Notes: a model not told the origin generated them from the sequence alone. Positions 53,254 to 63,257 are shown, counted from the stretch's first letter. The stretch is 64,000 bases of DNA from Pseudoalteromonas galatheae (GCF_005886105.2 NZ_PNCO02000001.1:2477001-2541000), one strand, 5' to 3'. Translations and numbers: made by a program.

Positions 53254-53835
53254 ATGGCCATAACTGATGAAGAGCTATTTTTAGCTTCAATGGGCGACGT
53301 CACTCCTCTCGCTCAAGACAAAAAAGCAGAATTACGCCGTCACAAGAACGAACCAACCATTTCGCAACTCGCAAAACGCGAAGCCGCCGAGCAAGAACTG
53401 GAGTTTGATCCTAATTACTTATCTACAGAGTACGTTGATCTATTAGATCCGCACGATCTACTCGCCTATAAAAAAAGTGGTGTTCAAGATGGCGTGTATA
53501 AAAATCTCAGATTAGGTAAGTATCAAGTTGATGCCACCTTAGACTTACATGGCAAACCCTTTCATGATGCCCGTAGAGCTTTGTTTGACTTTATTACGGA
53601 TTGCCATGCAAAAAGTATTCGGGTGTTATTGTTAAGGCACGGCATTGGTTTAAACAGTAAACCCTTTCCTGCAGTACTCAAAAGCTATACAAACAAGTGG
53701 TTGCAAGAAATGCCGCAAGTATTGGCGTTTCACTCAGCGTTAAAATGCCATGGTGGTAGCGGTTCTACGTACGTACTGTTAAGAAAAAGTGAAGAGAAAA
53801 AACATGAAAACAGAGAGCGCCACGCTAAACGCTAA
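53254..53835 (+). CDS. smrA: DNA endonuclease SmrA
   Basis: This is a 193-residue protein. The C-terminal Smr domain (about 92-180) has LDLHGKPFHDARRAL and later the motif LLRHGIGLNSKP (in place of the HGxG motif) and LAFHSALKCHGGSGSTYVLL. The N-terminal part is charged and helical. The family nicks DNA, and the E. coli SmrA has the same layout. AGAAGCAGT precedes the ATG and the terminator at 53841 follows. Confidence 0.9.
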   Translation: MAITDEELFLASMGDVTPLAQDKKAELRRHKNEPTISQLAKREAAEQELEFDPNYLSTEYVDLLDPHDLLAYKKSGVQDGVYKNLRLGKYQVDATLDLHGKPFHDARRALFDFITDCHAKSIRVLLLRHGIGLNSKPFPAVLKSYTNKWLQEMPQVLAFHSALKCHGGSGSTYVLLRKSEEKKHENRERHAKR

Positions 53836-53840
53836 AAAAC

Positions 53841-53868
53841 AAAAAGCCGAGTAAAACTCGGCTTATTT
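53841..53868. terminator. Bidirectional terminator between smrA and a small membrane gene
   Basis: AAGCCGAG and CTCGGCTT pair around a 5-base loop. The minus-strand side has a long T-rich tract. It overlaps the stop region of the 44-residue gene on the minus strand. Confidence 0.8.
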
Positions 53869-53997
53869 GCTATTTGCGGTGGGTATCGTCCCCTGAAGTT
53901 CACCAGCACTTGCTTGATTAAACCAAGCAGATACGCCTAACAAAATAACCGAAACCACAACAAGTGATAATTTCGCGCCACCTTGACTTTGCTTCAT
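53863..53997 (-). CDS. Small single-helix membrane protein
   Basis: This is a 44-residue reading frame. A membrane helix (LSLVVVSVILLGVSAWF, about 10-26) follows a short basic start. AAGG lies about 10 bases before the ATG, and the T-rich side of a strong hairpin lies just beyond its stop, which fits a real transcript. The family is unknown. Confidence 0.5.
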   Translation of the reverse strand: MKQSQGGAKLSLVVVSVILLGVSAWFNQASAGELQGTIPTANSK

Positions 53998-54133
53998 GGG
54001 TTCGACCTTTTTATTATTGTTTTTTTGTTAAATTAATGCATCATTCATAAACTCTCAAGATGTTTTTTTATACAGTAGTTTATACTATTCTCTTTGCACC
54101 TTACTCTATGGCTAATTACCACCATTTAATCAA

Positions 54134-55060
54134 TTAGTAGCCCTGCTTTTTCTGAACTAAATGAACGAGTGCTCTGCCCTCCTGCATCGCTAAATAGTTG
54201 TTAGCAATTTGCTCAGCAGCCGTATTCAAACTGGTTAATGCGGCAACATGTGGAGTAATGCTAAGGTTTGGCTGCTGCCAAAAGGCATGTGATGCTGGAA
54301 GCGGTTCTGTGTTAAATACGTCTAAAATAGCTCCTCCAAATGTCTCAGACGCTAACGCGTCGAGTAAATCCGTCTCGTTAAGATGGCCACCTCTTGCGAC
54401 ATTTATAAGTACGCAATGATCCGGCGCGAGTGCAAACAGCTGGGCGTTCAATATTCCTTTGGTATGTTCAGTCAATGGTAGAAGACACACAAGGTAATCA
54501 AGGTCTGCAAGAAAGGCTGCGAGCTCTTCTTGCCCACTGAAGTGCTCAATATTGTCGAGTTGTTTTGCAGAGCCGGACCAGCCTTTGATATTAAACCCAT
54601 TTACGTATAGCTTTTGCGCGACCGCAAGGCCTAGTTGTCCCATCCCCATAATACCAACCGTGCGACCTGTTCTTGCGCGCCTTGGCTTCCATATTTGCTG
54701 AGATTGATTGTGCCCATATTCTCTAACTCGAAGCTTATGACTTAATAGTTGGCCTAATACATATTCAGCCATATCATCAGCTAAATTTGGGTCAACGATC
54801 CGCGCAACCTCTACATGTGGTGGTAACAGCCGCATCGGAATGCTATCAACACCGGCACCATAAGAATGCACAACTTTTAAATTTGGAAGCTGTGACCATA
54901 GCGTCTCTGGCGCGTTCCATGCCAGTACAAACTCGACCTCCTTTAATAAGCTAACATCATCAACGGGCCATTCAAGCAAGGTTTGCTGCGGCAGCAGCGC
55001 TGCTAACTCAGCAACTAACTTGTCATTATTACGACCAGTAACACAAATAAGTAAAGCCAT
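54134..55060 (-). CDS. D-2-hydroxyacid dehydrogenase (GhrA-like)
   Basis: This is a 308-residue NAD(P)-dependent enzyme. The cofactor loop is GIMGMGQLGLAVAQKL. The later catalytic stretch runs LINVARGGHLNETDLLDAL, and SITPHVAALTS holds the catalytic His. The outline is close to glyoxylate/hydroxypyruvate reductase A of E. coli. It is transcribed alone. Confidence 0.88.
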   Translation of the reverse strand: MALLICVTGRNNDKLVAELAALLPQQTLLEWPVDDVSLLKEVEFVLAWNAPETLWSQLPNLKVVHSYGAGVDSIPMRLLPPHVEVARIVDPNLADDMAEYVLGQLLSHKLRVREYGHNQSQQIWKPRRARTGRTVGIMGMGQLGLAVAQKLYVNGFNIKGWSGSAKQLDNIEHFSGQEELAAFLADLDYLVCLLPLTEHTKGILNAQLFALAPDHCVLINVARGGHLNETDLLDALASETFGGAILDVFNTEPLPASHAFWQQPNLSITPHVAALTSLNTAAEQIANNYLAMQEGRALVHLVQKKQGY

Positions 55061-55176
55061 ATTGTTCCTTTATTTTCGCTATACGCTATCACTGCAAAAT
55101 AAATGACATACCAATGCAACATGCTTGTCATTAATAGTTTTTACTCTTGCAAAAAAGCGCCAACAGGTGATGAAAA

Positions 55177-56898
55177 ATGATCAGTGTAGATAAAGTCATT
55201 GAAGCAAATCTTCCACAACTTGAAAACTCCCCAAAGGTAAAAGGTTTAGTAAAAAAAGGACTTGGTTATCTCTTGCATGAGCAAGAGTTTGTCGCGTTTG
55301 CTGATACCTACCCTCATTTGCAGGGGCTCGAGTTTGTGGAACAAGTACTTGATGAATTAGATTTTGACGCTCGTTTTAAACCAAAGCAAATAGAGCATAT
55401 CCCAAGCGAAGGGCCGGTGGTGATCGTCGCAAACCACCCAATTGGCTCTTTAGATGCACTGGCACTAATCAAAGTGCTGGCACAAGTACGACCTGATTTG
55501 AAGGTCGTCGCTAATCGGATGTTGATGTCGGTTACACCAATGCATCCCCTATTACTGCCTGTTGATAACCTCTCAGGAACCAGTAAAAAGCAAGAACTGG
55601 CAAATATTCACAAGCATTTGAAGTCTGAGGGAGCATTACTTATCTTCCCTGCAGGCGAAGTTTCTCGCTTAAGCCCAACCGGTATTAAAGACTGTAAATG
55701 GAACTCTGGCTTTTTAAGAATGGCTAAAAAAGCCAATTGCCCCATTCTACCCATTTTTATCAAAGCGAAAAACAGTCCACTCTTTTACGGCACCAGTATG
55801 ATTTACAAGCCTTTAGCCAGCTTATTATTGGTCAAAGAGATGTTTAAACAAAGGCAAAAGTCGCTAGAATTTGAAATAGGCGCCAGCATTCCTCCAGAGT
55901 CTTATCTTATTGATAACCTTAAAGACAAAGAGATAGTCGCGCTTATTCGTAAGCAACTCTATCGTCTTGCCAGTAAAAAACCACTGCCACTCAAAACACA
56001 AACCCCGATAGCAGTTCCAGAAAATCGTAAAGAACTAAAAAAGGCAGTGGAAGCATGCGAGTGTATCGGTGAAACACCTGATGGCATGCAAATATACGTT
56101 TACCAATACACCGGCAGCTCGGTGATATTTAGAGAGCTTGGACGCCTTCGAGAAATTGCCTTTAGGGCAGTGGGAGAAGGAAGTGGTAACCGGCGTGATA
56201 TCGACAAGTATGATATGCACTACCACCATTTGTTGCTATGGGATACGAAACAACTCGAGCTGGTGGGGGCTTATCGACTTGCAAGTGCCAAGAGAGTGAT
56301 AGAGGAGCATGGACAAGCGGGGCTTTATACCGACAGCTTATTTTCGTACAGTGAAGCCATGACCCCATACTTTGAAAAAGGCCTCGAACTTGGTCGCAGC
56401 TTTGTGCAGCCCAAATACTGGGGTCGCAAGAGCCTAGATTACCTGTGGTATGGGATTGGTGCATTCGTAAAGCGCTACCCAGAGCACCGTTATATGTTTG
56501 GTGCAGTCAGTCTATCAAACGCGTTACCGGATGAAGCAAAAGCCATGTTGGTATATCACTACCAACATTACTTTTCAAACCTTGCTGATATCGCCACGCC
56601 GAACAACGAAATGAAGCTGAGTAATGATCAGCTTAACCGTTATCAACACATGTTCAGTGGCAATGACATCAAAGAAGATTTCGCTGAGCTCAAACATATT
56701 CTTGCTAATATGGGTGCGCAAGTACCAACCTTATTTAAACAGTATACTGAGCTCTGCGAAGAGCAAGGCGTGAACTTTCTGAGCTTTAGTATAGATCCCG
56801 ACTTTAATAACTGTATCGATGGTCTGGTACTCGTTGACTTAGCTAAATTGAAAGAGCAAAAAGCGAAACGCTACCTAGGCGACAACCCCTACGCTTAA
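55177..56898 (+). CDS. Bifunctional ornithine lipid synthase OlsF-like
   Basis: This is a 573-residue protein with two acyltransferase parts. The N-terminal part (about 60-275) is a PlsC/OlsA-type acyltransferase with VANHPIGSLDAL and FPAGEVSR. The C-terminal part (about 320-555) is a GNAT/OlsB-type N-acyltransferase (GRLREIAFRAVGEGSGNRRD and LELGRSFVQPKYWGRKSLDYLWYG). This fusion matches the OlsF layout recalled from Serratia and Vibrio cholerae VC0489, which makes ornithine lipids from ornithine and acyl-ACP. Ornithine lipids replace phospholipids under phosphate limitation. Direct proof of substrate is not in the sequence. Confidence 0.85.
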   Translation: MISVDKVIEANLPQLENSPKVKGLVKKGLGYLLHEQEFVAFADTYPHLQGLEFVEQVLDELDFDARFKPKQIEHIPSEGPVVIVANHPIGSLDALALIKVLAQVRPDLKVVANRMLMSVTPMHPLLLPVDNLSGTSKKQELANIHKHLKSEGALLIFPAGEVSRLSPTGIKDCKWNSGFLRMAKKANCPILPIFIKAKNSPLFYGTSMIYKPLASLLLVKEMFKQRQKSLEFEIGASIPPESYLIDNLKDKEIVALIRKQLYRLASKKPLPLKTQTPIAVPENRKELKKAVEACECIGETPDGMQIYVYQYTGSSVIFRELGRLREIAFRAVGEGSGNRRDIDKYDMHYHHLLLWDTKQLELVGAYRLASAKRVIEEHGQAGLYTDSLFSYSEAMTPYFEKGLELGRSFVQPKYWGRKSLDYLWYGIGAFVKRYPEHRYMFGAVSLSNALPDEAKAMLVYHYQHYFSNLADIATPNNEMKLSNDQLNRYQHMFSGNDIKEDFAELKHILANMGAQVPTLFKQYTELCEEQGVNFLSFSIDPDFNNCIDGLVLVDLAKLKEQKAKRYLGDNPYA

Positions 56899-56981
56899 GC
56901 TCAAATACATTGATCCGCTGCAATAAAGATCGCTACACTGCGGTCTTTATAGTTGCTTACTGTTATTACGGGATCATTTGT

Positions 56982-57464
56982 ATGCTCAAGCTACTTGGCC
57001 AAGCTTTCATCATTGTGCTGGTGTTTTTCGCCGTTTCAGCCTATCAAGAAAGAAACATGCTTACCGACTCGGGAGAACAAACGGCGCCGCCATTTCATCT
57101 ACCCATTTTACAATCCAAGCAAACTTATTCGTCTATTCAGCTTAAAGGTCAACAAAGTATCGTGTATTTTTTTGCGCCTTGGTGCGGCGTATGTCGAGTA
57201 AGCATGCCGAATATTGATAAACTACATCAGCAAGACAAAGTCAAAGCAGTGGCGATTGCACTGGATTATCGTTCCACTGAAGAAGTAACAAAGTTTGTCA
57301 ACGATCTACAATTAGACATGCCTGTATTACTCGGCAATCAGACCACGGCACAAGCGTATAAAGTGCAGGCTTACCCTACATATTATGTACTTGATGAAGA
57401 CTTCAAAATAACTGAGCGCTCTGTTGGTTACTCATCCGAGATAGGGATCCGAGCGAGATTGTAA
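56982..57464 (+). CDS. Thioredoxin-like membrane-anchored redox protein (TlpA/ResA-type)
   Basis: The protein has 160 residues from the ATG at 56982 (CGGGA upstream); an ATG 24 codons earlier lacks support. An N-terminal membrane anchor (about 5-22) is followed by a thioredoxin domain with the active site WCGVC (about 67-71), preceded by VYFFAP, and the cis-Pro stretch VQAYPTYYVLD. Its role is likely periplasmic disulfide reduction. It lies 83 bp after the OlsF-like gene. Confidence 0.87.
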   Translation: MLKLLGQAFIIVLVFFAVSAYQERNMLTDSGEQTAPPFHLPILQSKQTYSSIQLKGQQSIVYFFAPWCGVCRVSMPNIDKLHQQDKVKAVAIALDYRSTEEVTKFVNDLQLDMPVLLGNQTTAQAYKVQAYPTYYVLDEDFKITERSVGYSSEIGIRARL

Positions 57465-57573
57465 GAAACCTCGGTATACTGCTTACAGTTAATTACGACT
57501 CTCTGAAATTAATCAACAATTATTTCGTTTAGGCTAACGCACATCTTAACAAAGGATGAATAGGAAGCCGACC

Positions 57574-59637
57574 ATGCGCCACGCCACGAACTTTACGCTC
57601 AGTAAAATTTCACTCCTCGTGCTCTGCACTACCCTTGCCAATAACGCATTAGCCGATGAGGAGAAAATTGAACACATCGAAGTTATTTACAAACGCAGCT
57701 CAGTTATTTCAGAAATTACCGAAGATGCACAAAAACTTGTAGACATGCCAGGAGCTATGGGCGACCCACTCAGGGCTGCTTTTGCTCTGCCTGGCGTTGT
57801 TGCCGCGGGTGGTTCAATGGGCGCACCTGCCGTGCGAGGCTCCTCTCCTGACGACAATATCTTTGAAGTAGACTTTATGCCCGCAGGATATATCTTTCAC
57901 GATTTCGGCAGCTCTATTTTCAACCGCAATACAATTCAAGATTTTCAGCTAAATTCTGCTGGGTTTGGTACCAGTTACAGCAATGCCACTGGTGCCGTGT
58001 TTGACGTCACGCTGCGTAATCCAAAATACCAAGATATTGCCACCACACTAGATTTAACCATGTTTAACGCAGGTATTTTTGTTGAAGGTAAAGCGACTGA
58101 AAACTCTGCATTCTATGTGTCAGCAAGAAAAAGTACCCTACCGCTATTTTTTAGTGATGGCGAGGAGCTTGAGGACGATGATGGCAAGCCTACAGGGATC
58201 ACCATTAACGATCCACCGGATGACCACGACTATCAAGCCAAGTGGCTGTGGGATATCAATGCAAATAATACCTTAACGGTAAATATCAATGGCGCGGAAG
58301 ATTCGGTTGCGGCTGGGTTTTCAGGTGCGTCAGATCTTGCTCTTAAAACTCCAGAATATCAGGGTGATGCTCGCTATATTCGTAAATTTAATAGTCAGAA
58401 CATTTTGTGGGACCACTACGCCAAAGACTTACATATTCGCGCAGGCGTCGGGTATCTCAATCACCAAGCCACCATGCGCTACGGTCAACGTGCGACTTTA
58501 TCTGATGGCTATTTTGAGAATTTTGAAGAAGAACAACTCAGTTATAAAGTACGAGCCAGTTATAAACTAAATAAAGAACAACGTGTCATTGCTGATGCTG
58601 GCTACTACGACAAAAAATCCACCTACCGCTACGACGCTTTTAATTATGTTTGCACCGAGTTTGATCCCGACTGCGACCTAAATAAAGGTGAAAGGATTAA
58701 GGGCACATCGAGTGCTGGAACAGATTCTGCCTTTATTGGGATTAATCATGTTTGGCAGTTTTCACCAAAATGGCAAAGTGAATTAGGAATAGTAGGCGAA
58801 TATTATGACTACAGTGATGAGACCATTGTCCATCCACGCCTTGCGCTCAATTACTTCTATAACGATGACACCGTGATCTCAGCCAAGGCTGGTACTTACA
58901 GCCGTATTCAAGATCTTGAATACATTTTACCTGTTGTTGGTAACCCTGAACTTGAAGCACAGCGTTCAACTCACTATACCTTGGGCTTTAAACAGGAGTT
59001 AGAAAATGAGTGGTCATATTCCGTCGAGACCTATTATAAAACTATGGATGACCTGCCAAAAAGTGCCCCTTTATCTCAGGTAAACTACATCAATGGGACT
59101 TCCGGTACAGCCTACGGTGTTGATTTTATTATTAACAAAAACAAAACCGATGACTGGTATGGTTGGGTTGCAGTAAGTCTTGCAAAAAGTGAGCGTGAGG
59201 ATGAGCTAACCGGCATTAAGCGTGACTATTATGCCGATACTCCTTTTATTCTGAATGCCGTGTTTCACTATCACTTTGGTGAAAAGTGGTCTGGCGGCTT
59301 TAACTTTACCGCTCGCAGCGGTCAAGCCTATACCCCAATTGTGGGTGTAAAAGAGAATCCTGAATTTGCGAACCGCTACTTGCCTGTGTATGGCGACCCA
59401 TTCTCAGAGCGTTTTGACACTTATCACCGTCTAGATATTCGTTTTGAACGCAAAACAGAATTATTTGGTCTCGATGGCAAGCTAATTTTGGAGCTAATGA
59501 ATGCATATGGCCAAGACAATACTGCCTATGTTGACCTTGACTACGATAGAGTCAAATCAATCAATGATTTATATATAGAAGAGGAAAGCGATGACTTTGA
59601 AATGCGTCCTTCTATAGGTTTCAGCGTAACATTTTAA
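57574..59637 (+). CDS. TonB-dependent receptor
   Basis: The protein has 687 residues from the ATG at 57574, which has AGGAAG six bases upstream; the ATG at 57556 adds only six residues and is less favourable. The signal peptide ends near NNALADEE. The plug (about 50-165) contains AFALPGVVAAGGSMGAPAVRG and the barrel ends with RPSIGFSVTF. The ligand class is not obvious; the plug lacks the siderophore-type KETPQS pattern. It is a general TonB-dependent receptor and is transcribed alone. Confidence 0.9.
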   Translation: MRHATNFTLSKISLLVLCTTLANNALADEEKIEHIEVIYKRSSVISEITEDAQKLVDMPGAMGDPLRAAFALPGVVAAGGSMGAPAVRGSSPDDNIFEVDFMPAGYIFHDFGSSIFNRNTIQDFQLNSAGFGTSYSNATGAVFDVTLRNPKYQDIATTLDLTMFNAGIFVEGKATENSAFYVSARKSTLPLFFSDGEELEDDDGKPTGITINDPPDDHDYQAKWLWDINANNTLTVNINGAEDSVAAGFSGASDLALKTPEYQGDARYIRKFNSQNILWDHYAKDLHIRAGVGYLNHQATMRYGQRATLSDGYFENFEEEQLSYKVRASYKLNKEQRVIADAGYYDKKSTYRYDAFNYVCTEFDPDCDLNKGERIKGTSSAGTDSAFIGINHVWQFSPKWQSELGIVGEYYDYSDETIVHPRLALNYFYNDDTVISAKAGTYSRIQDLEYILPVVGNPELEAQRSTHYTLGFKQELENEWSYSVETYYKTMDDLPKSAPLSQVNYINGTSGTAYGVDFIINKNKTDDWYGWVAVSLAKSEREDELTGIKRDYYADTPFILNAVFHYHFGEKWSGGFNFTARSGQAYTPIVGVKENPEFANRYLPVYGDPFSERFDTYHRLDIRFERKTELFGLDGKLILELMNAYGQDNTAYVDLDYDRVKSINDLYIEEESDDFEMRPSIGFSVTF

Positions 59638-59697
59638 CTTGCCATAGGCGCACAAGCTCTGCATGATCGCATTTATTTTTGTAATGAGAGTCCCTTC

Positions 59698-59976
59698 ATG
59701 CCTAAAGCGTGCGCCTATCATATTTTAGTAAAAACCGAAAAAGAGTGTTTAGATATCAAAGCCAAACTAGCCAAAGGTGCTGACTTTGGCAAATTGGCTA
59801 AACAGCATTCCCTTTGCCCTTCAAAAAAGCGCGGTGGCGACCTTGGTGAGTTCAATAAAGGGGATATGGTGAAGGCCTTTGACGATGTGGTATTCAAGAA
59901 GCCGCTATTTGAAGTACACGGCCCAGTAAAAACCAAGTTTGGATTCCACTTGATCAAAACCGTCTATCGGAGTTAA
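59698..59976 (+). CDS. ppiC: Parvulin-type peptidyl-prolyl isomerase
   Basis: This is a 92-residue single-domain parvulin, like E. coli PpiC (93 residues). [41 protein letters not shown] and [11 protein letters not shown] are the conserved stretches. No signal peptide is present, so it acts in the cytoplasm. Confidence 0.93.
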   Translation: MPKACAYHILVKTEKECLDIKAKLAKGADFGKLAKQHSLCPSKKRGGDLGEFNKGDMVKAFDDVVFKKPLFEVHGPVKTKFGFHLIKTVYRS

Positions 59977-60068
59977 TCGCTTTTTTGGATTAACCCCATC
60001 ATGTTAATTCAATTTACCTTCATGATTAATTCTCTATACTAAATTTATTCATTTAGAGGAGAAAAAAT

Positions 60069-60332
60069 ATGTTTACTGTTATTTTTGGTCGTGAAGGTTG
60101 CCCGTTTTGTGTTCGTGCTAAAGAAGTAGCGGAACGTTTAACGCAAGAGCGCGATGATTTCAATTTTCGCTATGTTGACATCGTAAAAGAAGGGGTAAGC
60201 AAAGCCGACCTTGAAAAGTCAGCGGGTAAACCTTGTCCTACCGTACCCCAGATTTTTATTGACCAAGCTCACATTGGTGGCTTTACTGAATTTGAAGCCT
60301 ACGCAAAAGCAAATTTGGGCCTCTACCAGTAA
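60069..60332 (+). CDS. grxA: Glutaredoxin 1
   Basis: This is an 87-residue glutaredoxin with the active site GCPFC (E. coli GrxA CPYC) at the N-terminus, then TVPQIFIDQAHIGGFTEF, the cis-Pro/GSH-binding region typical of GrxA. It reduces ribonucleotide reductase and other disulfides with glutathione. AGAGGAG precedes the ATG. Confidence 0.93.
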   Translation: MFTVIFGREGCPFCVRAKEVAERLTQERDDFNFRYVDIVKEGVSKADLEKSAGKPCPTVPQIFIDQAHIGGFTEFEAYAKANLGLYQ

Positions 60333-60461
60333 ATTAGCAAAACCATGCAGATTAAATTTTAATCAATATCATGCACATATAAAATAGTGTGAATTTATGC
60401 AAGCTTTTGTTTTATCTTTCCTGTACAATTCGCGCCTCTTTAAAATAGTTGAGGCGCATTA

Positions 60462-62267
60462 ATGTCAGAACCAGTCACGTTTGAATCTTTAGACCTTTCT
60501 CCTGCAATCTTAAAAGCAGTCGAAGAGCTGGGATATAAAACACCTTCTGAGATCCAAGCTCAATGTATACCGTTATTGCTAGAAAGAAAAGACGTACTGG
60601 GACTAGCGCAGACGGGTACAGGTAAAACGGCAGCATTTGCACTGCCATTGTTAAACCAAGTAGACGCATCCGTTAAACAACCGCAAATTCTTGTGCTTAC
60701 GCCAACGCGTGAGCTAGCTATTCAAGTTGCTGAAGCTTTTCAGCAATATGCTAAATATACTAAAGGCGTTGAGGTATTAGCGCTTTATGGTGGTCAAAGC
60801 TACGGCATTCAGTTGAGTGCTCTACGCCGTGGTGCCCAAATTATTGTGGCAACACCAGGTCGTTTGATTGACCATATCAACCGCAAGACGATTGACCTTT
60901 CTGGTCTAAACGCACTTGTACTTGATGAAGCAGATGAAATGCTACGCATGGGCTTTATCGATGATGTTGAAAGCATCATGGAAAAAACACCGGAAGAGAA
61001 GCAAACTTGCTTGTTCTCTGCGACTATGCCTAAGCAGATCCAATCAATCTGTAATAAGTATTTAGACAACGCCGAACAAGTTAAGATCACTCCGCGTAAC
61101 TCTACCGTATCCACGATCGAGCAAGTTTACTGGCGTGCAACTGCACACAAAAATAAAGCGATCGTACGTTTCTTAGAAGCGGAAGATTACGACGGTGCTA
61201 TCGTGTTCGTACGTACACGTAATGACACTGTTCAGCTTGCAGAGCTACTAGAGCGTGAAGGCTTCTCAGCTGCACCGCTCAACGGCGACATGAACCAGCA
61301 GGCGCGTGAGCGCACAGTAGACCGTCTTAAGAACGGCTTACTAGATATCGTTATCGCAACTGACGTTGCAGCACGTGGTCTTGACGTAGAGCGTCTAAGC
61401 CTTGTTGTTAACTACGATATCCCACAAGACTGTGAAGCTTATGTTCACCGTATTGGTCGTACAGGCCGTGCTGGCCGCCAAGGTAAAGCAATCTTGTTCG
61501 TTAAGAACAACGAGCGTTATTTACTTAAGAACATCATGCGCCATACGCGCTCTGATATTGCACAGGTTGAATTACCAAGTGCGAAAGTCGTTGAAGAAAA
61601 GCGTATTGGTGCATTAGAGACTAAGATTTCTGCAGCGCTTGAGCACAAAGACATTGAGTTCTTCTCAAAAGTGGCGTCAGGCCTTGCACAAAAGCTAGAG
61701 CTGAGCCAAGAAGACTTAGCAGCAGCGCTATTGTGTCTGGCACAGCAACAAACGCCGCTGAAAGTTGAAGATATTCAAATTCAACAGCGCGAGCGTAGAG
61801 AGCGTGATGATCGTCGTGGAGAGCGTCGAGACAGAGATGGTAGCCGTGGTGAGCGCAAATCTCGTAGCCGTGATCGTGCATCAGGTCCAATGGATACTTA
61901 TCGTATCGAAGTGGGTCGTGATCATGGTGTTCAAGTTAAGAACATCGTTGGTGCTATCGCAAACGAAGCGGATATCTCAAGCAAGTTCATCGGTGAAATC
62001 CGTCTGTTCAATGAACACAGCACGGTTCAATTGCCGCAGAATATGCCAAGTGATGTACTTAGCCACTTCAAGAGCGTTCACATCTGTCAACGCCCTATGA
62101 ACATGACTAAGAGCACTCATCCTGCCGACCAAGGTCAGGGTAGAGGTGAAGAGCAAAGAGACCGTAAGCGTAGCTTTAAAGATCCACGTAGTGGCGGTGG
62201 TGATAAGCGCCGTCCTGAAGGTCAAAGAAGAGAAAAGCGCGAAAGAAAAGAAATTAGCTTTTCTTAA
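60462..62267 (+). CDS. deaD: DEAD-box RNA helicase DeaD/CsdA
   Basis: This is a 601-residue helicase. Q motif near the start, Walker A AQTGTGKT, motif II LDEADEM, SAT motif, and motif VI HRIGRTGRAGR lie in order. The C-terminal part has a basic RGG-like stretch (about 445-475) and the RNA-binding DbpA-type domain with YRIEVGRDHGVQVKNIVGAI (about 480-555), then a basic tail. The E. coli homologue CsdA/DeaD (629 residues) acts in cold-shock RNA unwinding and ribosome assembly. A long 5' leader between 60333 and 60462 may hold cold-shock control. Confidence 0.95.
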   Translation: MSEPVTFESLDLSPAILKAVEELGYKTPSEIQAQCIPLLLERKDVLGLAQTGTGKTAAFALPLLNQVDASVKQPQILVLTPTRELAIQVAEAFQQYAKYTKGVEVLALYGGQSYGIQLSALRRGAQIIVATPGRLIDHINRKTIDLSGLNALVLDEADEMLRMGFIDDVESIMEKTPEEKQTCLFSATMPKQIQSICNKYLDNAEQVKITPRNSTVSTIEQVYWRATAHKNKAIVRFLEAEDYDGAIVFVRTRNDTVQLAELLEREGFSAAPLNGDMNQQARERTVDRLKNGLLDIVIATDVAARGLDVERLSLVVNYDIPQDCEAYVHRIGRTGRAGRQGKAILFVKNNERYLLKNIMRHTRSDIAQVELPSAKVVEEKRIGALETKISAALEHKDIEFFSKVASGLAQKLELSQEDLAAALLCLAQQQTPLKVEDIQIQQRERRERDDRRGERRDRDGSRGERKSRSRDRASGPMDTYRIEVGRDHGVQVKNIVGAIANEADISSKFIGEIRLFNEHSTVQLPQNMPSDVLSHFKSVHICQRPMNMTKSTHPADQGQGRGEEQRDRKRSFKDPRSGGGDKRRPEGQRREKRERKEISFS

Positions 62268-62281
62268 TCGACGCTCTTAAG

Positions 62282-62310
62282 AAAAAACCGCTCAACTGAG
62301 CGGTTTTTTT
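62282..62310. terminator. Bidirectional terminator between deaD and mtfA
   Basis: AAAAAACCGCTC and GAGCGGTTTTTTT form a strong stem flanked by A and T runs. It serves both convergent genes. Confidence 0.92.
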
Positions 62311-62321
62311 ATTTATATGCT

Positions 62322-63152
62322 TTAATGTCGTTGCCAATCTCTCGGCTCAAACTGATAGTAGTCTTTTAACAAATTATATAGCTCTGGGTTTTCCTGTTTT
62401 AGTTCATGGGGCTTTTCAATAAATGTCTCTGTTACCACGGCAAAAAACTCCGCTTCGTTTGTTGCGCCGTATGAATGAATGGCATGGGGCATATTGTAAG
62501 ACAGTTGCATTTTTAAGTGCTGGTAAGCCTTTGATAGCACCCTCCCCCAGTCTTGGTAACTCATTCCTACAGGTAACGCAGGCGTTCCATTCGTCGCACC
62601 AGTTTGTTGGTCAAGTTGATGGGCAAACTCATGAAACACCAAGTTGTGACCATCCTCAGGTAATCGATTTCCCTCAAGTACATCGTGCCAACTCAGCACT
62701 AAAGTACCTCCAGGCCAAGACTCACCTTGACGAACGGCTTGGTGAAAACTAACCAAACCGGCACCATCTCTAGAAGTTTGTGGCGCGTAATAGCTACTGG
62801 GATAGAGTAATATTTCTTTAACATTGGGATAGAGTGGCCAAGCTTGCTTAAGTACCAATAAACAGGCATCTGCGGCAATAATTAGGGTCATAGGTCTTGA
62901 TACCGTTAACCCATCTCTACCCAACACCCGTTTCTCGCCAAGAAACCAGACAATATGTTTTTCTAACTGTAAGCGATCGGCATCTGTCATCTTACGGTAG
63001 ATAGGCATGTATTTTAGCAATACTTGCTTATCTGACGCGCTCAGCGTTTGACCTTGATATTTCCTTTGCCACTGCAGTCTTTGAATTTTTTCCCAATTCC
63101 AATACAGAGAAACAAATAGAATAAGGCCGATAATAAGCACTATTTCTATCAT
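62322..63152 (-). CDS. mtfA: M90-family zinc peptidase MtfA
   Basis: This is a 276-residue protein with one N-terminal membrane helix (about 3-18) and the zinc-binding motif HEFAHQLD (HExxH), followed by NEAEFFAVVTETF with the third ligand Glu. MtfA of E. coli (265 residues) inactivates the Mlc repressor of sugar uptake and has peptidase activity. The membrane anchor is not typical of the E. coli protein and may be a lineage difference. Confidence 0.9.
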   Translation of the reverse strand: MIEIVLIIGLILFVSLYWNWEKIQRLQWQRKYQGQTLSASDKQVLLKYMPIYRKMTDADRLQLEKHIVWFLGEKRVLGRDGLTVSRPMTLIIAADACLLVLKQAWPLYPNVKEILLYPSSYYAPQTSRDGAGLVSFHQAVRQGESWPGGTLVLSWHDVLEGNRLPEDGHNLVFHEFAHQLDQQTGATNGTPALPVGMSYQDWGRVLSKAYQHLKMQLSYNMPHAIHSYGATNEAEFFAVVTETFIEKPHELKQENPELYNLLKDYYQFEPRDWQRH

Positions 63153-63257
63153 GGCTTTTGGCCTTTATTGAATAAGTCTTCAAATATTAATTGGTACTGA
63201 CTCCGACTTTTTCAAGCAAACTTTGTTACTATGGCGGAAAAATGCAAATGAACTAGT

